A stretch of 51,170 nt of DNA from DASCNA01 sp036011305 (GTDB taxonomy: Bacteria; Verrucomicrobiota; Lentisphaeria; Victivallales; GWF2-38-69). Location of the stretch: NCBI GenBank assembly GCA_036011305.1, contig DASCNA010000025.1, forward strand, positions 1 through 51,170. Reading direction: 5' to 3'. The notes below the pieces were generated by a model. It worked only from the letters and a program-made list of their open reading frames with translations, was not told where the DNA came from and did not search any database. The position numbers and the translations under genes were made by a program. Below, piece by piece: positions 25,042 through 33,309 of this stretch; position 1 is the first letter of the stretch, and each line of letters opens with the position of its first letter.

Positions 25042-25086
25042 GATAAATAACTTTTTTAAAATTGATTTTACTTCTGCATAATTCTT

Positions 25087-26055
25087 TTATTTTTTTACTT
25101 CATGCTTAAAAAGTGTATTTGTCCAAGCGTATTTATTATTCTTGTCCTGGATTTTTATATAGATATATTTCCAATCTTTTGGAACTTTGAATGAGTATTC
25201 AGTAATAGCTTTTACTCCAAGTTGTTCTGCACTCTTGCCAAATCCGTCTGAACTAGGACCAACCACCCAAACCATCTTAACAGGAGAGGTTTTAATATGC
25301 ACTTCTTTGCCATCAAATGTAATATCATTAAATTTTGGGCCAGTAGAAGCATAAAAATTTCCATTCCTGATTGCATCCATTACATTTGTTCTTGTCAGTG
25401 ATGAAGCATTTATGACTATCCAGCCGCCAGCCCAGCCAGGGGCGTCTTCATCCATGTGAGTGTCATCACAGGCTGTTCCGATAGTATTAGAATTTTTTTC
25501 CAGCATTCCATTCCATTGGAACTGTCCCAGTCCTTTACCATTTAACTGGTGACAAACATTATTATATATTTCGCATCCATCAAGATTATAACGTAGTGCT
25601 TCCGCAATAGTATCTCCGCACCATGAAGGATGTGCCAATATGAGAATCGCGCCTTCTTTTTTGGCTTTCGCTATCTGATCAGCTAATGGAGCTTTCTTGC
25701 TTATTCCTTCTGTTTTTCCTAAAGTTAAAATATGATAATAAGTTCCATGTGAGTCATTTCCGCCTAATTCGTTCCCGTCTAACCATAATAATTTTTGTTT
25801 GAATTTAAAAACTTTTACATTTGATGAAACATGATGATCTGTTAAAAAAATAAAACTGTAGCCTTTAGAAGCATATAACTTATCCAGTTGCTGAGGAGTT
25901 TTTGTTCCGTCTGAAAATGTTGAGTGAGTATGAGTGTTTCCTTTATACCAGTTTCCTGTACAATCATAACGGAATGTATTTTGTTTAGCATACATCATTT
26001 GTGGAATGATAAGTAAACCAATAATTACACTTAAAAGCCCTACGAATTTTTTCAT
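25087..26055 (-). CDS. Exported PHP-domain protein (putative metallo-phosphoesterase)
   Basis: A 322-aa PHP-domain protein with an N-terminal signal peptide (GLLSVIIGLLIIPQMMYA). PHP metal-binding motifs are intact: GNTHTHSTFSDG (His42, His44), LTDHH (Asp73, His74), GNELGG, LILAHPSW and ACDDTHMD. PHP enzymes are usually trinuclear metal phosphoesterases; secreted forms have been little characterised. ATG 26055 is chosen for the GGGAG nine bases upstream; the frame also has ATG 26070. It sits between binding proteins 2 and 1 in a sugar-import locus, so it may dephosphorylate or hydrolyse the ligand outside the cytoplasm before uptake. That role is inference. No lipobox is seen. Confidence 0.8.
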   Translation of the reverse strand: MKKFVGLLSVIIGLLIIPQMMYAKQNTFRYDCTGNWYKGNTHTHSTFSDGTKTPQQLDKLYASKGYSFIFLTDHHVSSNVKVFKFKQKLLWLDGNELGGNDSHGTYYHILTLGKTEGISKKAPLADQIAKAKKEGAILILAHPSWCGDTIAEALRYNLDGCEIYNNVCHQLNGKGLGQFQWNGMLEKNSNTIGTACDDTHMDEDAPGWAGGWIVINASSLTRTNVMDAIRNGNFYASTGPKFNDITFDGKEVHIKTSPVKMVWVVGPSSDGFGKSAEQLGVKAITEYSFKVPKDWKYIYIKIQDKNNKYAWTNTLFKHEVKK

Positions 26056-26142
26056 TTTTACTACTCCCATATAGTTTCTTGATTTCTTTTGGCATTACAG
26101 CATAAAGAAAGATATGCATTTATATATAAATCATGATTAAGA

Positions 26143-27669
26143 CTAATCATTTAAAATTTTTTGTTTTATTGTCTTAACTTCTTTTGAAATATTTCTATTC
26201 TTCTTTGCCCACTCATTTAATTGTTTCTGCTCTTCTGCAAGATAAGTTTTAATCCCTGCGCGTTTTAAAGCTGCCATATATTTGGGTAGATAAGTTTTGT
26301 AATCCATCTGGCCTGTGGTTAATCCGGTTTTATATTGGGCTTTAACATTAGAAATAGCAGCCAGTTCACTAGATACAGGAGTCGGATCGAAGTGAAAACC
26401 TAATATTTGAGATGGTGTACCTGAAGCATTAAATATTTTAAACTGTTCCCATTTATTCGCAGGGTCACCAGGCAGCAGATATGTAAGGAAAAGGTTGCCT
26501 AGTGTGAATGAGAACATTAAATAATTTTTATGATCAGGAAGGAATTTTATTCTATTAGGGCCGATTTTTTTATAATGTACTCCTTCGATTCCATATTGAA
26601 GGAGATTTCTTAAATATTTATCAGTATTTAATAAATTAAGAAATTTCATATCTAAATCAGGCCTGGCAGCATTTATTGATATTGCTATTGAAGCGCCTGT
26701 TACATCACTTATAACAGGTTTGTATGCAGGTATGGAAACCATTTTATAACCATAAAGATTGGTCCATACATTATCAGCTCCAGGCTGGTAAAAATTAGAA
26801 CTTACCGCTGTTTTTCCAGTAGCTACAAGAGTATATCCATTTGCAATTTCAGGGGCATCTTTTTGAATATACCCCATTTGATACATTTTATGCATTAATT
26901 TGTAATATGTAATATACTCCTTGCTGTCCAACTGATTAATCACTTTATAGTTACCTTTTCCTATTCTAACAGCTCCAGGCATAGAGGATCCCCCCATGAG
27001 GTAAACAAATTTATTAGAGGAGACATCTTCATTTTTATCAACATTAATTGGAACGATACCTGGATAATTTTTTTTGACTGCGGCAAAATAAGGGAAAAGT
27101 GATTTTAATGTTGCAGGTCCTGCCGCCGGTTTAAAATCTTTTAATGAAAACCCATTTTGCTTAAGCAATTTATCATTGAAAATATAATTTAACTGAGATG
27201 AGATTTCTTTATTTGTCGGAACAGCATATATATTACCATTAACCCTCATCCCTACTAAATAATATGGGTTAAGTTCTTTTATTATACCACGGCCATACTT
27301 CTTTAATAGTTTATTAAGGGGATAGAAAGCTCCACGATTGGCGTTCCTTACATAATTATTGGTCCATGAACTTGTGAAGCAGAGATCAAATTTTTCTCCT
27401 GAAATTTCAATAATATTTATTTTTTTTGTATATTCACCGGGTTGTATCATATGTATATCAAGAATGACACCCAATTTTTTCCTAAGATATTCGTTAGCTT
27501 TTTTCTCTACCATTGGGAGATCTTTTTGAGGCATGCCAAATTGATACCAGACAATTTTATAAGGGTTTTGAGGCGTTCCAACAGGATAAGTTTTTTTACC
27601 GCATCCTGATAAAATAAATACAAGCGATGTAATAGCTGTACAAACGCTAAATAATTTTATATTTTTCAT
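26143..27669 (-). CDS. Extracellular solute-binding lipoprotein, DUF3502 type (paralogue 2)
   Basis: A 508-aa binding lipoprotein (lipobox LSGC, Cys23). After the mature start comes YPVGTPQNPYKIVWYQFGMPQKD, the QFG subtype, and MIQPGEYTKK replaces the MIDWGEYD of paralogues 1 and 4. The C-terminal DUF3502-like block is intact (FLNLLNTDKYLRNLLQYGIEGVHYKK; GFHFDPTPVSSELAAISN). It is visibly closest to paralogue 3, with long identical runs in the first 130 residues. An extra 20-residue Lys-rich tail follows the conserved NEWAKK. It probably serves the single permease pair upstream. Confidence 0.88.
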   Translation of the reverse strand: MKNIKLFSVCTAITSLVFILSGCGKKTYPVGTPQNPYKIVWYQFGMPQKDLPMVEKKANEYLRKKLGVILDIHMIQPGEYTKKINIIEISGEKFDLCFTSSWTNNYVRNANRGAFYPLNKLLKKYGRGIIKELNPYYLVGMRVNGNIYAVPTNKEISSQLNYIFNDKLLKQNGFSLKDFKPAAGPATLKSLFPYFAAVKKNYPGIVPINVDKNEDVSSNKFVYLMGGSSMPGAVRIGKGNYKVINQLDSKEYITYYKLMHKMYQMGYIQKDAPEIANGYTLVATGKTAVSSNFYQPGADNVWTNLYGYKMVSIPAYKPVISDVTGASIAISINAARPDLDMKFLNLLNTDKYLRNLLQYGIEGVHYKKIGPNRIKFLPDHKNYLMFSFTLGNLFLTYLLPGDPANKWEQFKIFNASGTPSQILGFHFDPTPVSSELAAISNVKAQYKTGLTTGQMDYKTYLPKYMAALKRAGIKTYLAEEQKQLNEWAKKNRNISKEVKTIKQKILND

Positions 27670-27682
27670 ATCTCACCACCCA

Positions 27683-27696
27683 CTGTTTACTGATTA
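27683..27696. repeat. Two-unit heptamer repeat between paralogues 3 and 2
   Basis: CTGTTTA and CTGATTA are adjacent on the + strand between the two binding-protein genes. Alone it would be negligible, but the first unit also occurs in the six-unit tract at 29274-29315. Confidence 0.5.
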
Positions 27697-27702
27697 ATTA
27701 TG

Positions 27703-29217
27703 TCAAGCTTTTATATTTTCTTTTTTAAGTTCACTGTTTCCGTGTTTTTTTGCCCATGCTGTAAGCTGTTTTTGTTCTTCAGCAAGAAAAACTTTAAGAC
27801 CTGCCCTTTTTAGCGCTGCCATATATTTAGGCAGATATGTTTTATAGTCTATTGAACCTGTATTAAGGCCTGGAGTATATTGTTTTTCAACGTTAACAAT
27901 TGCTGCAAGTTGACTTGTTACCGGTGTTGGATCAAAATGAAAGCCCAAAATCTGAGATGGTTTTGCAGAAGCATTCCATGTTTTAAACTGTTCCCATTTA
28001 TTGGCCGGATCATTGGGGAGCAGGTATGTTAGAAAAAGGTTCCCCAGCGTAAATGAAAATACCTGATAATTTTTATGTTCCGGTAATAATTTAATTCTAT
28101 TTGGTCCAATTTTTTTGTACTGCACACCTTCAATACCATATTGAAGTAGATTTCTTAAATATTTATCTGTATTGAGTAAATTTAAAAATTTCATATCTAA
28201 ATCAGGTCTTTTTGCGTTTATAGATATTGCAATCGATGCACCCTGAACACTTCTGATGACAGGTTTAAATGATGGCATAGACTCGACTTTATAGCCAAAT
28301 TCATTTGACCAGACATTATTGGCACAAGGTTGAAAGTAACTTGAAGTTACAGCTGTTTTTCCTGTCAAATCTAATGACGATGAATTACTTAATTGTGCTG
28401 CACCGCCCTGAATAAATCCTGATTTATACATTTTGTGCAGCAGTTTATAATATTCAATATACTCTTTAGAGTTAATTTGGTTGATAACCTTATAGTTTCC
28501 TTTTTTAATCATAACAGCACCGGGGATCGTTGAATCTCCCATGAGAAATGACATATCTCCACATTGAAATTTAGAATTTCTATCAAAGTCAATAGGAATA
28601 ATACCGGGATCATTTTTCTTTACTGCCGCAAAATAAGGGAGAAGTGATTTTAACGTATTAACTCCTTCATTTGGAGTAAAATCTTTTATTGAAAAGCCAT
28701 TTTTTTTAAGGTATTTTTCATTAAAAATATAATTAATCTGATCAGCAATTTCTTTGTTCGTTGCTACTGCGTATATAGTTCCATCAACCCGCATGCCTAC
28801 TAAATAATAAGGGTTCAGTTCTTTTAGTATTCCCTGACCATATTTCTTTAATAGTTTATTAAGTGGATAAAAAGCTCCGCGGCTGGCATTTCTTTCATAA
28901 TTATTAGTCCAAGTGCTTGTAAAACATAGATCAAATTTTTCTCCTGAAATTTCAATTACATTTATTTTTTTAGTATATTCACCAGGCTGTATCATGTGAA
29001 TATCAAGAATAACACCTAATTTTTTTCGGAGATACTCATTGGCTTTTTTTTCAACCATAGGAAGATCTTTTTGAGGCATACCAAATTGATACCAGACAAT
29101 TTTATAAGGATTTTGAGGCGTACCTACAGCATACTGTTTAGTTTTAGAACATCCTGTTAAGAATAATAAACTTAATATAACAGCTATACTAGGTACTAAT
29201 AGCTTAAATTTTTTCAT
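27703..29217 (-). CDS. Extracellular solute-binding lipoprotein, DUF3502 type (paralogue 3)
   Basis: A 504-aa binding lipoprotein (lipobox LTGC, Cys23). It has the QFG subtype start (YKIVWYQFGMPQKD) and MIQPGEYTKK, nearly the same as paralogue 2 through about residue 135. The middle region, which should form much of the ligand pocket and domain 2, differs more (for example DRNSKFQCGDMSFLMGDSTIPG). The DUF3502-like C terminus is intact and ends in a short polar tail. The gene is part of the same-strand array, about 80 bases after paralogue 4. Confidence 0.88.
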   Translation of the reverse strand: MKKFKLLVPSIAVILSLLFLTGCSKTKQYAVGTPQNPYKIVWYQFGMPQKDLPMVEKKANEYLRKKLGVILDIHMIQPGEYTKKINVIEISGEKFDLCFTSTWTNNYERNASRGAFYPLNKLLKKYGQGILKELNPYYLVGMRVDGTIYAVATNKEIADQINYIFNEKYLKKNGFSIKDFTPNEGVNTLKSLLPYFAAVKKNDPGIIPIDFDRNSKFQCGDMSFLMGDSTIPGAVMIKKGNYKVINQINSKEYIEYYKLLHKMYKSGFIQGGAAQLSNSSSLDLTGKTAVTSSYFQPCANNVWSNEFGYKVESMPSFKPVIRSVQGASIAISINAKRPDLDMKFLNLLNTDKYLRNLLQYGIEGVQYKKIGPNRIKLLPEHKNYQVFSFTLGNLFLTYLLPNDPANKWEQFKTWNASAKPSQILGFHFDPTPVTSQLAAIVNVEKQYTPGLNTGSIDYKTYLPKYMAALKRAGLKVFLAEEQKQLTAWAKKHGNSELKKENIKA

Positions 29218-29273
29218 CCCTTATCTCTCCCCACCTTTTTGAGTGATTTGTTCTCGGCCAGTTTATTGTCTCC

Positions 29274-29315
29274 CTATTGACTATTTACCGATTACTTTTC
29301 ACTGTTTACTATTTT
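29274..29315. repeat. Heptamer-period repeat overlapping the 3' end of paralogue 4
   Basis: Six 7-base units (CTATTGA, CTATTTA, CCGATTA, CTTTTCA, CTGTTTA, CTATTTT on the + strand) span the paralogue 4 stop. On the - strand they encode the terminal NSKQ and the stop codon of that binding protein, then continue into the spacer before paralogue 3. Confidence 0.75.
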
Positions 29316-30825
29316 TAGGTAAATTATTATTTTGTTCCTTTTTATACTTTACGTTTTTTACCCATTCATTTAGCTGTTTCTGTTCTTCTGCAAGAAACTT
29401 TTTTAAGCCTGCATTTTCTAAAGCCTTTTTAAATTTAGGCAGATAAGTTTTAGGATTCATTGTACCGGTAAATAATCCAGGAGTATACTGTTGACAGACA
29501 TTTGTAATTGCTGCCATCTCACTTGAAACAGGCGTTATATCAAAATGAAAACCGAGTATCTGTGATTTTACAGCTGTAGCATTCCACGTTTTAAACTGTT
29601 CCCATTTATTGGCAGGATCGCCCGGTGTCAGATATGTGATGAATAAATTACCTAACGCAAAAGAAGCAATCAGATAGTTTTTGTGTGCAGGAAGATATTT
29701 TATACTGTTAGGCCCTGTCTTTTCATATTGAATTCCTTTAATACCGTAGCCAAGTAGGTTTCTTAAGTATTTATCTGTATTAAGAAGGTTAAGAAATTTC
29801 ATATCAATATCAGGTCTTTTTGCATTTACAGAAATTGCAACCATAGCACCTTCAACAGAGCTATTATTTATTACAGGGATTGTTCTTGGAATTGATACAA
29901 CTTTATATCCATATTCATTGGTCCATGCAGCACTTGCACATGGTTGATATTGAGCACCACTCACTGCAGCTTTCCCTGTCAGCATTTTACTGTCAGTGTT
30001 ATACATTTGAGCAGCATCTCTGGGGATTAGGCCTTTTTGATACATTTCATGATAAAGTTCAAACTGTTTAAAATATTCCTTGCTTTCAAATTGGTTAATT
30101 ACTTTATAATTCCCTTTTTTTAATTTTACTGCACCAGGTATATAATTATCTAGAATATAAGTAAAATCATGTAATATGAAGCGTGTATTTTTATCTACAT
30201 TGAAAGGTGTTACACCAGGATTATTTTTTTTTACCGATTCCATATAGGGTATTATTGATTTTAACGTACCAAGTTTATCATATGGTTTAAAGTCCTTTAT
30301 TGAATAACCATTTTGTGTAAGAATATTGTTATTAAACATATAAACCATCTGCTGTGCTACTTCTTTATTTGTAGGAATTGCATATAGTTCACCATTTATT
30401 TTAGGACCTTCAAGAAAAGCGGGGTTCAGGCTTTTTTTAATTCCCTGTCCGTATTTATCAAGAAGTTTATTAAGAGGGAGAAATGCTCCGCGAATGGCGT
30501 TACGACTATAATTATTTGTCCATGAACTTGTAAAACACAGATCATATTTTCCTCCTGATATCAGGACAATATTTAATTTTTTATCATATTCTCCCCAACC
30601 AATCATTCTGATATCTAGGACAGCACCAATTTTTTTTCTCAAATATTCATTAGCTTTCTTTTCTACCATTGGAAGATCTTTTTGAGGAGGGCCAATAGTA
30701 TACCATACTATTTTATAAGGATTTTGCGGTGTTCCAACAGGATATGCTTTTTTCCCACATCCTGATAGAACAAAAATACTTAGTAAAGCAGTTAGACTAA
30801 TAAATAATAATTTGACTTTTTTCAT
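29299..30825 (-). CDS. Extracellular solute-binding lipoprotein, DUF3502 type (paralogue 4)
   Basis: A 508-aa binding lipoprotein (lipobox LSGC, Cys23) of the WYTIGP / MIGWGEYD subtype, like paralogue 1. The DUF3502-like portion is intact (FLNLLNTDKYLRNLLGYGIKGIQYEK; GFHFDITPVSSEMAAITNV). The last residues PKNSKQ and the stop come from a 7-bp-period repeat, so the C-terminal tail after NEWVKN is probably a recent, neutral extension. It starts 5 bases after the paralogue 5 stop, implying co-transcription. Confidence 0.88.
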   Translation of the reverse strand: MKKVKLLFISLTALLSIFVLSGCGKKAYPVGTPQNPYKIVWYTIGPPQKDLPMVEKKANEYLRKKIGAVLDIRMIGWGEYDKKLNIVLISGGKYDLCFTSSWTNNYSRNAIRGAFLPLNKLLDKYGQGIKKSLNPAFLEGPKINGELYAIPTNKEVAQQMVYMFNNNILTQNGYSIKDFKPYDKLGTLKSIIPYMESVKKNNPGVTPFNVDKNTRFILHDFTYILDNYIPGAVKLKKGNYKVINQFESKEYFKQFELYHEMYQKGLIPRDAAQMYNTDSKMLTGKAAVSGAQYQPCASAAWTNEYGYKVVSIPRTIPVINNSSVEGAMVAISVNAKRPDIDMKFLNLLNTDKYLRNLLGYGIKGIQYEKTGPNSIKYLPAHKNYLIASFALGNLFITYLTPGDPANKWEQFKTWNATAVKSQILGFHFDITPVSSEMAAITNVCQQYTPGLFTGTMNPKTYLPKFKKALENAGLKKFLAEEQKQLNEWVKNVKYKKEQNNNLPKNSKQ

Positions 30826-30830
30826 ATAAT

Positions 30831-32366
30831 TTATTTTTTAGCTTTTAAGCTGTCAGCTTTATGTTCAGGTTTTTTATGCTTTTTAACCCATTCGTTTAAC
30901 TGTTTTTGTTCTTCAGCTAGTAATTTTTTCATCCCTGCATCTTTAAGTGCCTTAATAAATTTGGGAAGATAGGTTTTATAATCCATCTGTCCAGTAAACA
31001 GACCTGACTGATACTGTTGTACAACATTTGTCATGGCGGCAAACTGACTTGAAACGGGAGTTGGGTCAAAATGAAATCCTAATATCTGTGACGGTGTTGC
31101 AGACGCATTGAATTTTTCAAACTGTTCCCACTTATCAGAAGCATCTTTTGGTAACAGGTATGTATTAAAAAGATTTCCTAATGTAAATGAATACATTATA
31201 TAGCTTTTATGAGCAGGAAGGTATTTAATTCTATTTGGACCAATTTTTTTATAATGTACTCCTTTAATCCCATATTGGAGTAAGTTTCTTAAATATTTAT
31301 CCGTATTAAGAAGATTAAGAAATTTCATATCAATATCAGGCCTTTTTGCATTTATTGAAATTGCAATCATTGCACCTTCTACCATTACATTAGTTATTAC
31401 AGGTTTGAATTTAGGGAGAGAAACTACCTTATAGCCATATTCGCTGGACCATAAATTGTCTGCACAAGGTTGATACTGACCTGTTTCAACAGCTGTTTTT
31501 CCTGTTAGCATTAGAGATTGTGAATTTGCAAGTTGAGGAGCTCCTCCCTGAATGTATTCTTTCTGGTACATTTCATGCAAAACTTTGTAATATTCTTTGT
31601 AAGTTTTACTATCGAGTTGATCAACTACTTTATAGTTTCCTTTTTCAAGTTTAACAGCTCCAGGGAAAAATGAATTTCCATTTAAAAATGTATATTTATT
31701 TGTTATAAAACTGGAGTGATTATCAATCCCGAATGGTATAATTCCTGGATGATTTTTTTTAATATAGGCAAAATACGGCATAAGAGATTTTAGAGTATCA
31801 ACACCTGCCAAGGGTTTAAAACTTTTTAAAGAAAATCCGCTTTTACTCAGGAAATTATCATTAAACAGATATCTTATTTGAAGTCCTATTTCTTTGTTTG
31901 TAGGAATTGCATAAAGTTCTCCATCAATTTTTGCTCCATTGAGAAAATAAGGGTTAACAGATTTTTTAATTCCCTGCCCATACTTATCCAGGAGTTTATT
32001 CAGAGGGTAAAATGCTCCTCTTGCTGCATTTCTTACATAATTATTCGTCCATGCAGCAGTAAAGCAGAGGTCAAATTTTCCACCAGATATTTCTATGATA
32101 TTTAGTTTCTTGTTATATTCTCCAGGGTCAATCATAGTGATATCAAGAACAGCACCAATTTTTTTTCTTAAGTATTCATTGGCTTTCTTTTCAACCATTT
32201 TGAGATCTTTTTGGGGAGTTCCAAACTGATACCATACTATTTTATATGGGTTCTGAGGTGTACCGACAGGATATGTTTTTTTTTCGCATCCTGATAGTGA
32301 TAAAAGAGAAACCCCAAATATTGCAGTTATCAATAAATATTTATATCTGACAATAAATTTTTTCAT
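30831..32366 (-). CDS. Extracellular solute-binding lipoprotein, DUF3502 type (paralogue 5)
   Basis: A 511-aa binding lipoprotein (lipobox LSGC, Cys27). Its start YKIVWYQFGTPQKD and MIDPGEYNKK are intermediate between the two other subtypes. The DUF3502-like block is intact (FLNLLNTDKYLRNLLQYGIKGVHYKK; GFHFDPTPVSSQFAAMTNV), with a Lys-rich tail after NEWVKKHKK. It is the first binding-protein gene after the permeases; the ATG at 32366 lies two bases past the permease stop (an in-frame TTG at 32372 would overlap it). Being permease-linked, it may be the ancestral receptor of the array. Confidence 0.88.
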   Translation of the reverse strand: MKKFIVRYKYLLITAIFGVSLLSLSGCEKKTYPVGTPQNPYKIVWYQFGTPQKDLKMVEKKANEYLRKKIGAVLDITMIDPGEYNKKLNIIEISGGKFDLCFTAAWTNNYVRNAARGAFYPLNKLLDKYGQGIKKSVNPYFLNGAKIDGELYAIPTNKEIGLQIRYLFNDNFLSKSGFSLKSFKPLAGVDTLKSLMPYFAYIKKNHPGIIPFGIDNHSSFITNKYTFLNGNSFFPGAVKLEKGNYKVVDQLDSKTYKEYYKVLHEMYQKEYIQGGAPQLANSQSLMLTGKTAVETGQYQPCADNLWSSEYGYKVVSLPKFKPVITNVMVEGAMIAISINAKRPDIDMKFLNLLNTDKYLRNLLQYGIKGVHYKKIGPNRIKYLPAHKSYIMYSFTLGNLFNTYLLPKDASDKWEQFEKFNASATPSQILGFHFDPTPVSSQFAAMTNVVQQYQSGLFTGQMDYKTYLPKFIKALKDAGMKKLLAEEQKQLNEWVKKHKKPEHKADSLKAKK

Positions 32367-32368
32367 AA

Positions 32369-33292
32369 TCAATCTTTAACCCCGCCGATTGAAAGCCCTT
32401 TGACCATATATTTTTGGAAAAACGGATAAGCAAAAATAATCGGTATTGTCGCAAGTATAACAATGGCCATCCTTGCGGTGGATGTAGGCATATTTTTCAG
32501 TACTGTTGCAGCCTGACCGGAAAGAGATGAAGCATTTTGTACTATAAACTGCATATTATTCTGTATATTCATTAACATCGCCTGTACAGGTGTCAATGAA
32601 GGAGTATCAATATAAAGAAGAGCATTATACCAGTTATTCCCCCAGTAGGTAAAAGCTGTCAGTAAAGCAACTGTTGCTATCCCAGGCATTGCCAGTGGTA
32701 CAACTATTTTATAGAAAATTCTAAATTCTCCTGCGCCGTCTATTCTTGCAGCTTCAATCAGTGCTGTAGGAACTGAAGTCCTGAAATATGTTCTAAGTAT
32801 AAATATGTACAGGGAATTTACAGCTATCGGTACAATTAAACCCAATAGAGAGTTTCTGAAGCCGAGAAGCTGAGTATTGACCATATAGCTCGGAACAAGA
32901 CCTGCTGTGAACAGCATAGGTATAAGAGCAATAAAAACAAAAAGTTTTTTATATCTAAAGTCATCTCTTGATATTGCATATGCATATAGTGATGAAATGA
33001 ATACGGAAAAGGCAGTTCCTACTACTGTAACAATTATTGTTATCATGTATGACTGCAATAGCTGTGATCCAATTTTAAAGACATAGGCATAAGCGTTCAG
33101 ACTGAATGCTGCTGGAATAAACTGATAACCATGAAGTATAATTGAGTTCTCTGAAGAAATAGAAATCATAAACAGAAAAACGATAGGATAAAGGCATATA
33201 AATGCAAGTATTCCTAAAACAATGATTATAATAATATTAGCCTTGTGTGATATTTCCAGCGGCAATCTTTTACGTTTTTTAAAGAATGGCAT
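32369..33292 (-). CDS. Carbohydrate ABC transporter permease, CUT1 (YtcP/LplC-like)
   Basis: A 307-aa inner-membrane permease with about six hydrophobic helices. The EAA loop that contacts the ATPase is clear: EAARIDGAGEFRIFYKIVVPLAMPG. The N terminus SHKANIIIIIVLGILAFICLYPIVFLF and the C-terminal FFQKYMVKGLSIGGVKD are the usual ends of YtcP/LplC-type subunits. It pairs with the LplB-like permease encoded 17 bases upstream and with the binding proteins downstream. No transport ATPase is encoded in the locus; such systems often use a shared MsmX-type ATPase. Confidence 0.93.
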   Translation of the reverse strand: MPFFKKRKRLPLEISHKANIIIIIVLGILAFICLYPIVFLFMISISSENSIILHGYQFIPAAFSLNAYAYVFKIGSQLLQSYMITIIVTVVGTAFSVFISSLYAYAISRDDFRYKKLFVFIALIPMLFTAGLVPSYMVNTQLLGFRNSLLGLIVPIAVNSLYIFILRTYFRTSVPTALIEAARIDGAGEFRIFYKIVVPLAMPGIATVALLTAFTYWGNNWYNALLYIDTPSLTPVQAMLMNIQNNMQFIVQNASSLSGQAATVLKNMPTSTARMAIVILATIPIIFAYPFFQKYMVKGLSIGGVKD

Positions 33293-33309
33293 AGTAAGTC
33301 TTCCCCTAT

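Noticed and set aside
23551..32366. Assembly artefact: the five binding-protein genes as collapsed or duplicated contig copies
   Set aside because: The copies differ at many positions, have different signal peptides, tails and spacers, and each is intact. They are genuine diverged paralogues.
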